Below are positions 26,833 through 35,079 of a stretch of 64,000 nt of DNA, in pieces; positions within the stretch are counted from its first letter, which is position 1; each line of letters opens with the position of its first letter. The notes beneath the pieces were generated by a model. The model did not search any database and had not been told where the DNA came from. It saw nothing but the letters and a program-made list of their open reading frames with translations. Source of the stretch: an uncultured Winogradskyella sp. GTDB taxonomy: Bacteria; Bacteroidota; Bacteroidia; Flavobacteriales; Flavobacteriaceae. The DNA is taken from positions 248,001-312,000 of the forward strand of contig NZ_CANMCZ010000004.1 of assembly GCF_947496485.1 (NCBI RefSeq), written 5' to 3'. The translations under genes and the position numbers were made by a program.

Positions 26833-26872
26833 CAACAGTTACAAACTTGCAATAGCAGTCAATCTAATTTTG
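26829..26872 (+). promoter_or_regulatory. Regulon promoter 7: operator plus -7 box for the TolC-HlyD-RND operon
   Basis: GTAACAACAGTTAC (26829-26842) overlaps the stop of the DUF4405 gene and lies at the 36.5-base spacing from a consensus -7 box TAATTTTG (26865-26872). The box overlaps the in-frame TTG at 26870, which rules that codon out as the start of the next gene. Confidence 0.85.
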
Positions 26873-26890
26873 TCCAAGAAATTTAAAATA

Positions 26891-28204
26891 ATGAATACAT
26901 ACAAATACATAACGATTTTTAGTTTTTTATTAAGCTTTACGGCTATGCTTCAGTCTCAAGAACTCAGAAAGATTTCAAAGTCTGAAGTATTATCCAAAGT
27001 TTCAGAAAACAACATAAGTCTTAAAATTTCTGAACAGGACTTTAATCAGGCTAGAGCAGATTACAGACAAACCAATGCGGTGTTTCTACCAAATATTTCA
27101 GCCAGTCATACCGCTATCTCTACTACAAATCCTTTGATGGCTTTTGGTTCTAAGTTAAACCAGGAAACGCTTACACAAAACGATTTTAATCCAGCCTTAT
27201 TAAATGACCCTTCTCAGATTCAAAACTTTGCAACAAAAATTGAAGTTCAGCAACCACTAATCAATTTAGATGGTTTTTACCAGCGAAAAGCCGCCAAATC
27301 TAAAATGGAAGCGATGGCTTTGCAAACAGAACGCACACAAGATTATTTAGAATTTGAAGTAGACAAAGCATACATGCAATTACAATTGGCTTATAAAGGG
27401 GTTACTGTTTTAGAAAAATCCTTAGAAACTGCAAATGCTAACAAAAAACTGGCAGATAATAGCTTTAAACAAGGGTATTTACAACGTGCAGATGTATTGA
27501 ATGTTGAAGTCCGCGTTACTGAAATTCAAAATCAATTGCATGCTGCTAAGAGTAACGTGCAAAATGCCTCTAATTATTTGTCTTTCTTAATGAATGATGA
27601 AGCTTATGTCGTATACATTCCAGCTGATGAATTATTGGTATCAACCTTTACAGTTGCAGAAAAAACAGTTTCAGAAAACAGATCGGATATTAAAGCTATG
27701 CATGTGGCATCCAATGCTTATGAAGCGATGAATAAAGCTGATAAAATGGCTTTTTTACCAAGTTTAAATGCCTTTGGAAGCTACGAGTTATACGACGATC
27801 AAATTTTTCAGGCTGGTGCCAATGGGTACACATTTGGTGCCCAATTGCGTTGGGACATTTTTCAAGGGTCTAGACGTTTAGGGAAAGCACAAAAGAGCAA
27901 GGCAGAATTAGAAAAGTCTAAACTAGAATATAATCAATACCTATCACAAAGTCATCTAGAACTAAACAAAGCCAAACGAGCATTTTCAGATGCAGAAAAT
28001 AAATTAAAACTAACGGCATTAGCCTTAAAACAGTCTGAAGAATCATTAAGAATAAGAACGAATAGATTTAAAGAAGGTTTAGAAAAAACGTCAGACTTAT
28101 TAATGGCTGAAACTCAATATGCACAAAAGCAATTAGAATATTATCAAACCATTTTTGAATACAATTATGCGCAGGCCTATTTACAATTTTTAACTAAAGC
28201 ATAA
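26891..28204 (+). CDS. TolC-family outer-membrane efflux protein
   Basis: A 437-residue TolC-type channel protein, counted from the ATG at 26891. The longer frame begins at a TTG inside the promoter -7 box and is rejected. It has a signal peptide (about residues 1-22, ending LQSQ) and the long paired helices with NTxxL-like and Ala/Leu/Gln-rich repeats of the family. It is the first gene of a five-gene unit (channel, adaptor, RND permease, PII-like protein, DUF2892 protein). It is a different paralogue from the copper operon channel at 462-1700. The cargo is unknown; the shared regulon suggests a sulfur or redox-stress compound. Confidence 0.9.
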   Translation: MNTYKYITIFSFLLSFTAMLQSQELRKISKSEVLSKVSENNISLKISEQDFNQARADYRQTNAVFLPNISASHTAISTTNPLMAFGSKLNQETLTQNDFNPALLNDPSQIQNFATKIEVQQPLINLDGFYQRKAAKSKMEAMALQTERTQDYLEFEVDKAYMQLQLAYKGVTVLEKSLETANANKKLADNSFKQGYLQRADVLNVEVRVTEIQNQLHAAKSNVQNASNYLSFLMNDEAYVVYIPADELLVSTFTVAEKTVSENRSDIKAMHVASNAYEAMNKADKMAFLPSLNAFGSYELYDDQIFQAGANGYTFGAQLRWDIFQGSRRLGKAQKSKAELEKSKLEYNQYLSQSHLELNKAKRAFSDAENKLKLTALALKQSEESLRIRTNRFKEGLEKTSDLLMAETQYAQKQLEYYQTIFEYNYAQAYLQFLTKA

Positions 28205-28261
28205 CCTCTCAACTGCGCTCGAGGAGACTAAATAATGTCTGGTCGAGCGCAGTCGAGACCT
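28205..28261. repeat. Intergenic palindromic repeat (REP-like)
   Basis: Inverted arms CTCTCAACTGCGCTCGAGG and GGTCGAGCGCAGTCGAGACC surround a 14-base spacer between the channel and adaptor genes. A related element lies at 32572-32638. The GTCGAG-x-GCAGTCGAGA core is a common scattered repeat in flavobacterial chromosomes (from memory). Confidence 0.75.
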
Positions 28262-28282
28262 AAAGAATAAACAAATAATAAA

Positions 28283-29359
28283 ATGAAATATATATATAAA
28301 ATCTTAATAGTATCTGTCGCTCTATTTTTGGTGAGCTGTGGTAGTGAAGACAAAAAAACTACTACAGATAATTTACCAGCAATTGCTGTAAAAGTGAACC
28401 CAGTAGAAGCAAATCAGAATAATGCGTATTTAAGCGTAAGCGGTAAAATACAGGCATCAAATAGTGCAGATTTAAGCACTAGGATGATGGGTTACGTTAA
28501 CAAAGTTCACGTAAATGTCGGAGATAAAGTCCGTAGAGGACAATTGCTAGTATCTATTAATAATTCTGATTTACAAGCGAAAAGAGCTCAAGCAAATGCA
28601 GGAATAACTGAAGCTACTGCTGCTTTTAACAATGCGCAAAAAGATTATAACCGTTTTAAAAACTTATTTGCAGATAACAGTGCTTCTCAAAAAGAACTGG
28701 ATGATATAACAGCAAATTTTGAAATGGCAAAAGCCCGTTTAGAAGCCGCAAACCAGATGAAAAACGAAGTTAATGCGCAGTTTGCATATAGCAATATTAC
28801 AGCACCTTTTAGCGGGACTATAACCAGTAAAAAAGTGGATGAAGGTGATATGGCAAATCCAGGTGTGCCTTTAATAAGTATAGAAACACCAGGAAAATTT
28901 GAAGTCATGGCGATGGTACCAGAAACTGAAATATCTGAAATTAAAGCAGGAACTTCAGTAGATGTTTTGGTAAAATCCATCAATAAAACTATAAAGGGAA
29001 AAGTTGCAGAAGTAAGTACATCTGCAAAAAATACTGGTGGACAGTATTTAGTAAAGATAGATTTAGAAAAAACCGATACTCAAATTTTATCTGGCATGTT
29101 TACTACAGTGCAATTTCCTGTAGAACGTCAGTCTAAATCATCAATGATTTTAATACCGAGTGACGCCATTGTAGCTAATGGGCAATTGTCAGGTGTATAT
29201 ACTGTGAGTCAAAGCAATACAGCTCTGTTACGTTGGTTACGTCTAGGAAGAACTTTTGGCGATCAAGTAGAAGTTCTATCTGGTTTAAAAGCAGATGAGA
29301 GTTATATTGTTTCTGCAGAAGGCAAACTTTACAATGGAGCAAAAATCTCAATTCAATAA
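28283..29359 (+). CDS. HlyD-family RND periplasmic adaptor
   Basis: A 358-residue membrane-fusion protein anchored as a lipoprotein (LVSCGSE, Cys at about 19). The lipoyl/barrel-sandwich halves (VHVNVGDKVRRGQLL and SNITAPFSGTITSKKVDEGD) flank a coiled hairpin rich in Ala, Asn and Lys. A beta-barrel and a membrane-proximal domain follow. It links the RND permease that starts ten bases downstream with the TolC-type channel upstream. It lacks the metal-binding Cys domain seen in the CusB-like protein of the copper operon, so this pump is probably not for copper. Confidence 0.92.
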   Translation: MKYIYKILIVSVALFLVSCGSEDKKTTTDNLPAIAVKVNPVEANQNNAYLSVSGKIQASNSADLSTRMMGYVNKVHVNVGDKVRRGQLLVSINNSDLQAKRAQANAGITEATAAFNNAQKDYNRFKNLFADNSASQKELDDITANFEMAKARLEAANQMKNEVNAQFAYSNITAPFSGTITSKKVDEGDMANPGVPLISIETPGKFEVMAMVPETEISEIKAGTSVDVLVKSINKTIKGKVAEVSTSAKNTGGQYLVKIDLEKTDTQILSGMFTTVQFPVERQSKSSMILIPSDAIVANGQLSGVYTVSQSNTALLRWLRLGRTFGDQVEVLSGLKADESYIVSAEGKLYNGAKISIQ

Positions 29360-29369
29360 TTAGATTATC

Positions 29370-32300
29370 ATGAAAGAAGGAATAGCAGGTAAAATTGCCA
29401 AAATATTTATGCAATCTAAGTTAACTGTGTTGTTAATGATTGTATTTATGGTAGTTGGTGTATATAGCTCATTTTTAATTCCGCGAGAGGAAGAACCACA
29501 GATCGATGTGCCAATTGCAGATATTTTTGTGGGATATCCAGGAGCAAGTCCTACTGAAGTTGAATCTCGAGTAATTAAGCCTTTAGAGCAATTAATATCC
29601 AATATAAAGGGTGTGGAATATGTCTATTCTACATCGATGAAGGAACAGGGCATGGTCATTGTTCAATTCTATGTTGGTGAAGACATAGAGCGTAGTTTCG
29701 TTAAATTATATAACGAAATTAATAAGCACATGGACGAAATGCCTGCAGGTGTAACATTTCCATTAGTAAAAACACGTGCTATTGACGATGTGCCAATGTT
29801 AGGTCTAACCTTATGGAGCGAAAATTACGACGATTATCAATTGAGCCAAATGGCGCAAGAGTTAGAAGCTGAAATACAGAAAGTAAATGATGTTGCCATA
29901 ACACATAAAATTGGTGGAAGAAATAGACAGTTACGTGTTGTTTTAGATAAAGATAAATTGGCAGCAAGCGGATTGGATTTCTTGTCAGTTTCTCAAATGA
30001 TTAAAGCCAACAATAGTCAATTAAATTCAGGAAGTTTTGATAAGAATGACAATGAATATTTAGTAAACACTGGTAAATTTTTAGAAACTGTTACTGATGT
30101 CGAAAATTTGGTAGTAGGCGTACAGCAAAATCTACCTATTTATTTAAAGCAAGTTGCTAAAATTATTGATGGTCCAGAAGTGCCACAAAATTACGTGAGT
30201 TTAGGTTTTGGAAAGGGGAGTGAAAAAGCCGTAGATTTAAAATCTGAATATCCTGCAGTTACTATTTCTGTAGCTAAAAGAAAGGGAGCTGATGCTATGA
30301 AGCTATCAGAAATTATTTTAAATAAAGTGGATCATTTAAGAAGCACTTTAATTCCTGATGATGTTCATGTAGAAATCACGCGAAACTATGGAGAAACCGC
30401 ATCTCATAAAGTATCAGAACTATTATTACATCTTATAGGTTCTATTTTTGCTGTAACCATTGTTGTAATGTTAGCGATGGGCTGGAGAGGTGGATTGGTA
30501 GTGTTTTTGTCTGTTCCTATAACATTTGCACTCACCTTGTTGAGTTACTATATGTTAGATTATACACTAAACAGAATTACACTATTCGCTTTGGTTTTTG
30601 TAACAGGAATTGTGGTTGACGACTCTATTATTATTGCCGAAAATATGCACAGGCATTTTAAGATGAAACGTTTGCCATTTAAACAAGCCGCTCTTTATGC
30701 TATTAACGAGGTTGGAAATCCGACCATTTTGGCAACATTTACTGTAATTGCTTCTGTGTTACCAATGGCATTCGTATCTGGTTTAATGGGGCCTTATATG
30801 GCACCAATGCCTATTGGAGCTTCTATAGCAATGATTTTGTCATTGTTTGTAGCATTGACAATTACACCATATTTAGGCTATATTTTCTTAAGAGAAAAAG
30901 ATAAAAAAGGAGCCGAAGAAAAACCTGAAAAAGCTGTAGAAGACACCCTTATCTATAGAATCTATAATAAATTTGAGCGTCCGTTACTAGAAAGTAAAGC
31001 TAAGCGTTGGTTGTTTTTAGGTGGAACATTTTTATTATTAATGGGTACGATGGTCTTATTTTTTACCAAATCGGTAGCAGTAAAGATGTTACCTTTTGAT
31101 AATAAGAATGAGTTTCAAGTAGTGATAGATATGCCAGAAGGCACTACGCTAGAACGAACAGGAGTTGTTGCTCAAGAAATAGCACAATATTTATCGACTA
31201 GACCAGAAGTTGTTAATTATCAGAATTACGTTGGTACTTCTGCACCAATAACGTTTAACGGATTAGTACGCCATTACGATTTACGTGGTGGAAGTAATAT
31301 GGCTGATATACAAGTCAACTTATTAGATAAAGGAGAACGATCTGCACAAAGTCATGATATTGCTAAACTATTGCGTCCTGACATCCAGAAAATTGCAGCT
31401 AAGTACAATGCCAATGTAAAATTAGTAGAAGTACCACCAGGACCACCTGTATTATCTACTATTGTTGCAGAGGTTTATGGACCAGATTATACAGAGCAAA
31501 TTAACATTGCAAATAATATTCAGAGTATTTTAAAGAACACTGATGATGTTGTTGATATCGATTGGATGGTAGAAGCAGACCAAACCGAATACCAATTTGA
31601 GATAAATAAGGAAAAAGCCATGTTATATGGTGTTGCTCCACAACAAATTGCTCATACCATGAATATGGCATTATCTAATAGAGCCATTACTAATTTATAT
31701 GATGAAGATGCTGTAAATCAAATTGGTTTAGTTTTAGCATTAGATGAAAAAGAAAAATCTACGGTTACAGATATTTCTCAACTAAAAGTAAAATCAACTC
31801 AAGGTAATATGGTGCCAATCGCAGATTTGGTTTCTATATCAGAACATACATCTGCGAAAAGCATTTATCGAAAAAACCAAAAACGTGTAGTTTATGTTAT
31901 TGCGGATATGGCTGGTGAATTAGAGAGTCCTGCCTATGCTATTTTAGGAATGGAAGAGAAACTAAAAGAAATTCCACTACCAAAAGGCTACGAGATTAAC
32001 GAAATGTATTTAGGGCAGCCAGATTTTGAAGATAATTATACGGTAAAATGGGATGGAGAATGGCAAATCACCTTAGAAGTATTTCGAGATTTAGGAATTG
32101 CCTTTTTAGGGGCCATTATCTTAATTTATATATTAATTGTTGGATGGTTTCAAAACTTTAAAGCACCAATTGTAATGATGGTTGCAATACCATTGTCTTT
32201 AATCGGAATTATTTTAGGACACTGGATTATGGGAGCATTCTTTACAGCAACTTCTTTTATAGGTATGATCGCTTTAGCAGGAATTATGGTAAGAAATTCA

Positions 32301-32564
32301 GTTTTGCTAATTGACTTTATTAACCTAAGAACTGAGGAAGGCGTACCATTAAAACAAGCGGCAATTGAGGCAGGAGCCGTCCGTACAACACCAATTTTAT
32401 TAACTGCAGGGACGGTTGTTATTGGTGCATTCGTCATATTGTTTGATCCTATTTTTCAAGGGTTGGCAATTTCATTAATGGGTGGAACTATTGTGTCAAC
32501 GGTGTTGACTTTACTCGTTGTACCATTGGTGTATTATATGATTGAGAAGAAAAATTATAAATAA
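29370..32564 (+). CDS. RND efflux transporter permease
   Basis: A 1064-residue RND permease with the expected 12 membrane segments. An N-terminal helix is followed by the large periplasmic loop (IPREEEPQIDVP, GASPTEVE), the proton-relay Asp pair in VTGIVVDDSIIIAEN, and the second-half repeat (GMIALAGIMVRNSVLLIDF). Length and motifs match the AcrB/HAE-like group more than the CusA group. Adaptor and channel genes lie upstream and a PII-like gene downstream. Such PII-like partners are seen beside some RND pumps and may sense a ligand. Substrate is unknown. Confidence 0.93.
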   Translation: MKEGIAGKIAKIFMQSKLTVLLMIVFMVVGVYSSFLIPREEEPQIDVPIADIFVGYPGASPTEVESRVIKPLEQLISNIKGVEYVYSTSMKEQGMVIVQFYVGEDIERSFVKLYNEINKHMDEMPAGVTFPLVKTRAIDDVPMLGLTLWSENYDDYQLSQMAQELEAEIQKVNDVAITHKIGGRNRQLRVVLDKDKLAASGLDFLSVSQMIKANNSQLNSGSFDKNDNEYLVNTGKFLETVTDVENLVVGVQQNLPIYLKQVAKIIDGPEVPQNYVSLGFGKGSEKAVDLKSEYPAVTISVAKRKGADAMKLSEIILNKVDHLRSTLIPDDVHVEITRNYGETASHKVSELLLHLIGSIFAVTIVVMLAMGWRGGLVVFLSVPITFALTLLSYYMLDYTLNRITLFALVFVTGIVVDDSIIIAENMHRHFKMKRLPFKQAALYAINEVGNPTILATFTVIASVLPMAFVSGLMGPYMAPMPIGASIAMILSLFVALTITPYLGYIFLREKDKKGAEEKPEKAVEDTLIYRIYNKFERPLLESKAKRWLFLGGTFLLLMGTMVLFFTKSVAVKMLPFDNKNEFQVVIDMPEGTTLERTGVVAQEIAQYLSTRPEVVNYQNYVGTSAPITFNGLVRHYDLRGGSNMADIQVNLLDKGERSAQSHDIAKLLRPDIQKIAAKYNANVKLVEVPPGPPVLSTIVAEVYGPDYTEQINIANNIQSILKNTDDVVDIDWMVEADQTEYQFEINKEKAMLYGVAPQQIAHTMNMALSNRAITNLYDEDAVNQIGLVLALDEKEKSTVTDISQLKVKSTQGNMVPIADLVSISEHTSAKSIYRKNQKRVVYVIADMAGELESPAYAILGMEEKLKEIPLPKGYEINEMYLGQPDFEDNYTVKWDGEWQITLEVFRDLGIAFLGAIILIYILIVGWFQNFKAPIVMMVAIPLSLIGIILGHWIMGAFFTATSFIGMIALAGIMVRNSVLLIDFINLRTEEGVPLKQAAIEAGAVRTTPILLTAGTVVIGAFVILFDPIFQGLAISLMGGTIVSTVLTLLVVPLVYYMIEKKNYK

Positions 32565-32571
32565 ACTGTCC

Positions 32572-32638
32572 GGTTGAGCGCAGTCGAGAACTATTTCTGA
32601 CTCAACAGCACAAAGAGCTCTTGACTGTGCTCGAACTG
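32572..32638. repeat. Second intergenic REP-like palindrome
   Basis: The arms GGTTGAGCGCAGTCGAGAA (32572-32590) and CTCTTGACTGTGCTCGAACTG (32618-32638, imperfect reverse complement) surround a 27-base spacer after the RND permease gene. It is related to the element at 28205-28261. Confidence 0.75.
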
Positions 32639-32656
32639 ACAAAAATCATAAAAAAA

Positions 32657-32962
32657 ATGAAATTAATCATAGTTACAGCAGTTGAAGAGTTTCAGAAAGA
32701 GGTTTTGAAACTTTTTAAACAAGCAAATATTGAAAACTTTAGCACTTCAGATATTGATGGATATAAAATTGGATCTTCAATTCTATCAGCTTCCAGTTGG
32801 TTTTCTGGTGTTAAAGGTGGTAATGAGTCCAACTTGTTTTTTTCTTTTACAGATGAAAAGCACATTGATGACTTATTCCGTTTAGTGAAAGAATTTAATG
32901 CAAATTTAGAAACTAACAATCCTTTAAAGGCTGTTGTGGTGCCTATTGAAAAATTTATATAA
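32657..32962 (+). CDS. Small PII/DUF3240-like protein of the RND operon
   Basis: A 101-residue protein from the ATG at 32657. The open frame extends back to 32621, through a REP-like repeat, and that start is rejected. The pattern MKLIIVTAVEEF...LFKQANI and the late KAVVVPIEKF is the beta-alpha-beta fold pattern of PII-like signal proteins (DUF3240 type), with no typical T-loop uridylylation tyrosine motif. It follows the RND permease and probably binds a small ligand or metal to adjust the pump. The family call is by pattern, not by search. Confidence 0.6.
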   Translation: MKLIIVTAVEEFQKEVLKLFKQANIENFSTSDIDGYKIGSSILSASSWFSGVKGGNESNLFFSFTDEKHIDDLFRLVKEFNANLETNNPLKAVVVPIEKFI

Positions 32963-32980
32963 ACTTAAAGATAAATTGAA

Positions 32981-33190
32981 ATGTTAAATACATATTTTAG
33001 AGTTATTGTCGGTACAATGGTATTATTAAGTGTTGCATTGACGTATTACGTAAATCAGAATTGGATTTGGTTTACTGTATTTATTGGAGTTAATTTAATA
33101 CAGTCAGCATTTACAAAATGGTGTTTATTGGAAACCATATTGATCAAGGTAGGTGTAAAAAAAGAGGGAGGTAATTGTTCTATAAATTAG
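32981..33190 (+). CDS. DUF2892 (YgaP-like) small membrane protein
   Basis: A 69-residue protein with two hydrophobic segments (about 6-24 and 28-45) and a cysteine in the FTKWCLLETIL turn, typical of DUF2892. The C-terminus contains a second Cys (GGNCS). In YgaP-type proteins this membrane domain is fused to a rhodanese, which ties it to sulfane-sulfur handling; here the rhodanese is a separate gene of the same inferred regulon. It is the last gene of the RND operon. It has no promoter of its own. Confidence 0.8.
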   Translation: MLNTYFRVIVGTMVLLSVALTYYVNQNWIWFTVFIGVNLIQSAFTKWCLLETILIKVGVKKEGGNCSIN

Positions 33191-33309
33191 TTTTTTCAAA
33201 TTCATTATGTTATAACGAATATGGCAATGCAAACTTTAATTATTCGTAGTTTACATTGCCACACGTTGCAAAGACTGATACATAAAATTAAAACGTCAAT
33301 AGAAACTTT
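33191..33309. other. Short convergent intergenic region
   Basis: The region lies between the convergent DUF2892 and FadL genes. It holds the imperfect inverted phrase GGCAATGCAAACTTTAAT...AGTTTACATTGCC (about 33221-33260), which may serve as a shared terminator hairpin with a long loop. Confidence 0.4.
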
Positions 33310-34752
33310 TTAGTTATCAATCTTTTTATTGAATGTATAATTTAATCCAACCATTATCATAGATGTTGTCATGTCATAGGATACTGTTGTGCCTGGTATA
33401 GCACCTAAGGGGTTGTTAGGTGAAATTTGGCTAGGATCCAGGATTTGTCCTTGTGTTGCATCACCACTTGTTCCATAGTGATAAACACTATCAAATCTCC
33501 AAGTGTCATTTATCTCATAGCTTAAACCAAATTGATAAGCATTTTTGATAATTGCTGTTGCTGGAGTAGAGAAAAAAGCTAAATCTTCATCAATAGGATT
33601 AGAACTATAGGTATAGCCAATACGTAATGGTAATTTGTTTATTCCTTTATATTGAAGACCTGCCGAAATTATGGACATATTTTTCCAACCAAAACCATTA
33701 ACCGCGCCCGTTGGGAAGCCATTATCAGCAAATTCCCATCCACTGGCCTCAAATCCTTCAGTATCTTCATACATTACGCGTCTAAAATCTAATGCAAAGT
33801 CTATCTGACCAGCAGAATATCCTAATCCTAAAGACATTATTGCTGGATAATCCATTTGAAAATTAACATTTGGTGCTGCACTACCATCTAAATAGGTGTT
33901 ATTAAATTCAAACTCTTGAAATGTCTGAGCTGTTTTATAAGATGCTCCTAATTTTATACCATTCCCAGAATCATAGAATATTCCAAATTGTGCTCCATAT
34001 CCAATGGCAGAAGCCTTATCAGATGTTGGATAACCTTTACCAGTTCCACCCATTTCTGGAGGAAAATCTGGTGAAGCCAATGGATTAGGTGCTAACTCTA
34101 AAGCTGCATAATTTATATTAGGTTGTATACCTATAGATAAATTTGAAGTGATTTCATATGCCCACGTTCCACTAACTTGTAGTAACATATAATCGGATTC
34201 TATATGGCCAAACCCTCTAAGACTTTGCGGCCAATTGATAGGGTTAGAATTATTTGGATTCCAATTCATATTAGGATTACCTAATTCGTCCATTGGTAGA
34301 TTAGTTTCTTGTGGGAAAGTAACACCAAAACCACTAATCCCAAAGGCTGATGCACCAAAAGTATGTTTACTGTCCTCTTTTCCCCAAACCATTGCTAAAG
34401 CTGGCATTGGAGAAAGACCACGATCATCTTTAGTAGAGCCAAATACAGAAGGTGATGCCGGTGAACCTGGCCCAAAATCTCCAGCTTGCCATAAGGCTCC
34501 CGAAGGTAAACTAGAGCTCAATTCTGGTGATGAAAAGAATAAACCAATATCAAACCGAATGATTTTATCATTGAAGGTTGATAAGGCTGCCGGATTCCAA
34601 TGCAATGCACCAGAAATATCTAATGGCTGCGCAGTTGCTGCTCCACCCATAGACATGTTTACAGAACCAACGCCTTGCATAATATGTCCTGCTTGGGAGA
34701 ATAAGGCGGTGGAAAATAGTAAAACGAATAATTTTAGAAAAGTTGTTTTCAT
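33310..34752 (-). CDS. OmpP1/FadL-family outer-membrane porin
   Basis: A 480-residue outer-membrane protein, counted from the ATG at 34752 (an in-frame TTG at 34779 is rejected). A signal peptide (about 1-19, ending LFSQ) precedes the FadL hatch-like start (MQGVGSVNMSMGGAATAQP) and many barrel strands; the end is GLNYTFNKK. FadL proteins let hydrophobic compounds through the outer membrane. It is read leftward from its own regulon promoter, divergent from the SQR operon. That suggests uptake or release of a hydrophobic substrate linked to sulfide oxidation, such as zero-valent sulfur. This link is my inference. Confidence 0.88.
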   Translation of the reverse strand: MKTTFLKLFVLLFSTALFSQAGHIMQGVGSVNMSMGGAATAQPLDISGALHWNPAALSTFNDKIIRFDIGLFFSSPELSSSLPSGALWQAGDFGPGSPASPSVFGSTKDDRGLSPMPALAMVWGKEDSKHTFGASAFGISGFGVTFPQETNLPMDELGNPNMNWNPNNSNPINWPQSLRGFGHIESDYMLLQVSGTWAYEITSNLSIGIQPNINYAALELAPNPLASPDFPPEMGGTGKGYPTSDKASAIGYGAQFGIFYDSGNGIKLGASYKTAQTFQEFEFNNTYLDGSAAPNVNFQMDYPAIMSLGLGYSAGQIDFALDFRRVMYEDTEGFEASGWEFADNGFPTGAVNGFGWKNMSIISAGLQYKGINKLPLRIGYTYSSNPIDEDLAFFSTPATAIIKNAYQFGLSYEINDTWRFDSVYHYGTSGDATQGQILDPSQISPNNPLGAIPGTTVSYDMTTSMIMVGLNYTFNKKIDN

Positions 34753-34844
34753 AATTATAGTTTTTAAAACATTTTGCAAATAATTCTAACTTAATTAAGT
34801 AAAAAATACTAGCTCATGTCATGTTGATTTATTGTAAGCTATAA

Positions 34845-34888
34845 CAAAATTAAGTGCTTAATAAATAGATAAAGATGACATTTATCAT
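34845..34888 (-). promoter_or_regulatory. Regulon promoter 8 (minus strand): operator plus -7 box for the FadL gene
   Basis: The operator ATGACATTTATCAT (34875-34888) is centred 36.5 bases from the distal end of the -7 box, which reads TAATTTTG on the minus strand (34852 to 34845). The spacing is identical on the opposite strand, which argues against a shared ancestral copy of the whole promoter. Confidence 0.87.
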
Positions 34889-34961
34889 AGATGAAAAACC
34901 GACTCAGTGAAGTTGGACTGAAATAGGTTTAAAAATCTGAAAATGAGTATTTTACGCTAGT

Positions 34962-34975
34962 GTGACTAATGTTAC
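34962..34975 (+). promoter_or_regulatory. Hybrid regulon operator between the divergent promoters
   Basis: GTGACTAATGTTAC combines the TGAC half-site of one operator flavour with the GTTAC half-site of the other. It lies 22 bp (two helical turns) upstream of the operator of promoter 9, on the same face of the helix. No -7 box stands at its own 36.5-base position. Confidence 0.6.
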
Positions 34976-34983
34976 AATAGCAT

Positions 34984-35027
34984 ATGACAAAAATCATGAA
35001 AGTTCGTTAACATTACGAGTAACTTTG
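34984..35027 (+). promoter_or_regulatory. Regulon promoter 9: operator plus -7 box for the SQR-TusE-DsrE2 operon
   Basis: ATGACAAAAATCAT (34984-34997) lies at the 36.5-base spacing from a consensus -7 box TAACTTTG (35020-35027). Transcription would begin about 45 bases before the SQR gene. Confidence 0.87.
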
Positions 35028-35079
35028 TTATGCATTAAACTGTTAAGTCTTTAAAGACGAACATTTAAATATCTAAGAG

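Noticed and set aside
26870..26890. TTG at 26870 as start of the TolC-family gene
   Set aside because: It lies inside the -7 box of promoter 7 (26865-26872); the ATG at 26891 is used.
35019..35031. GTAACTTTGTTAT overlapping the -7 box of promoter 9
   Set aside because: Half-sites are separated by three bases instead of four; it overlaps the -7 box by composition and is not counted as an operator.
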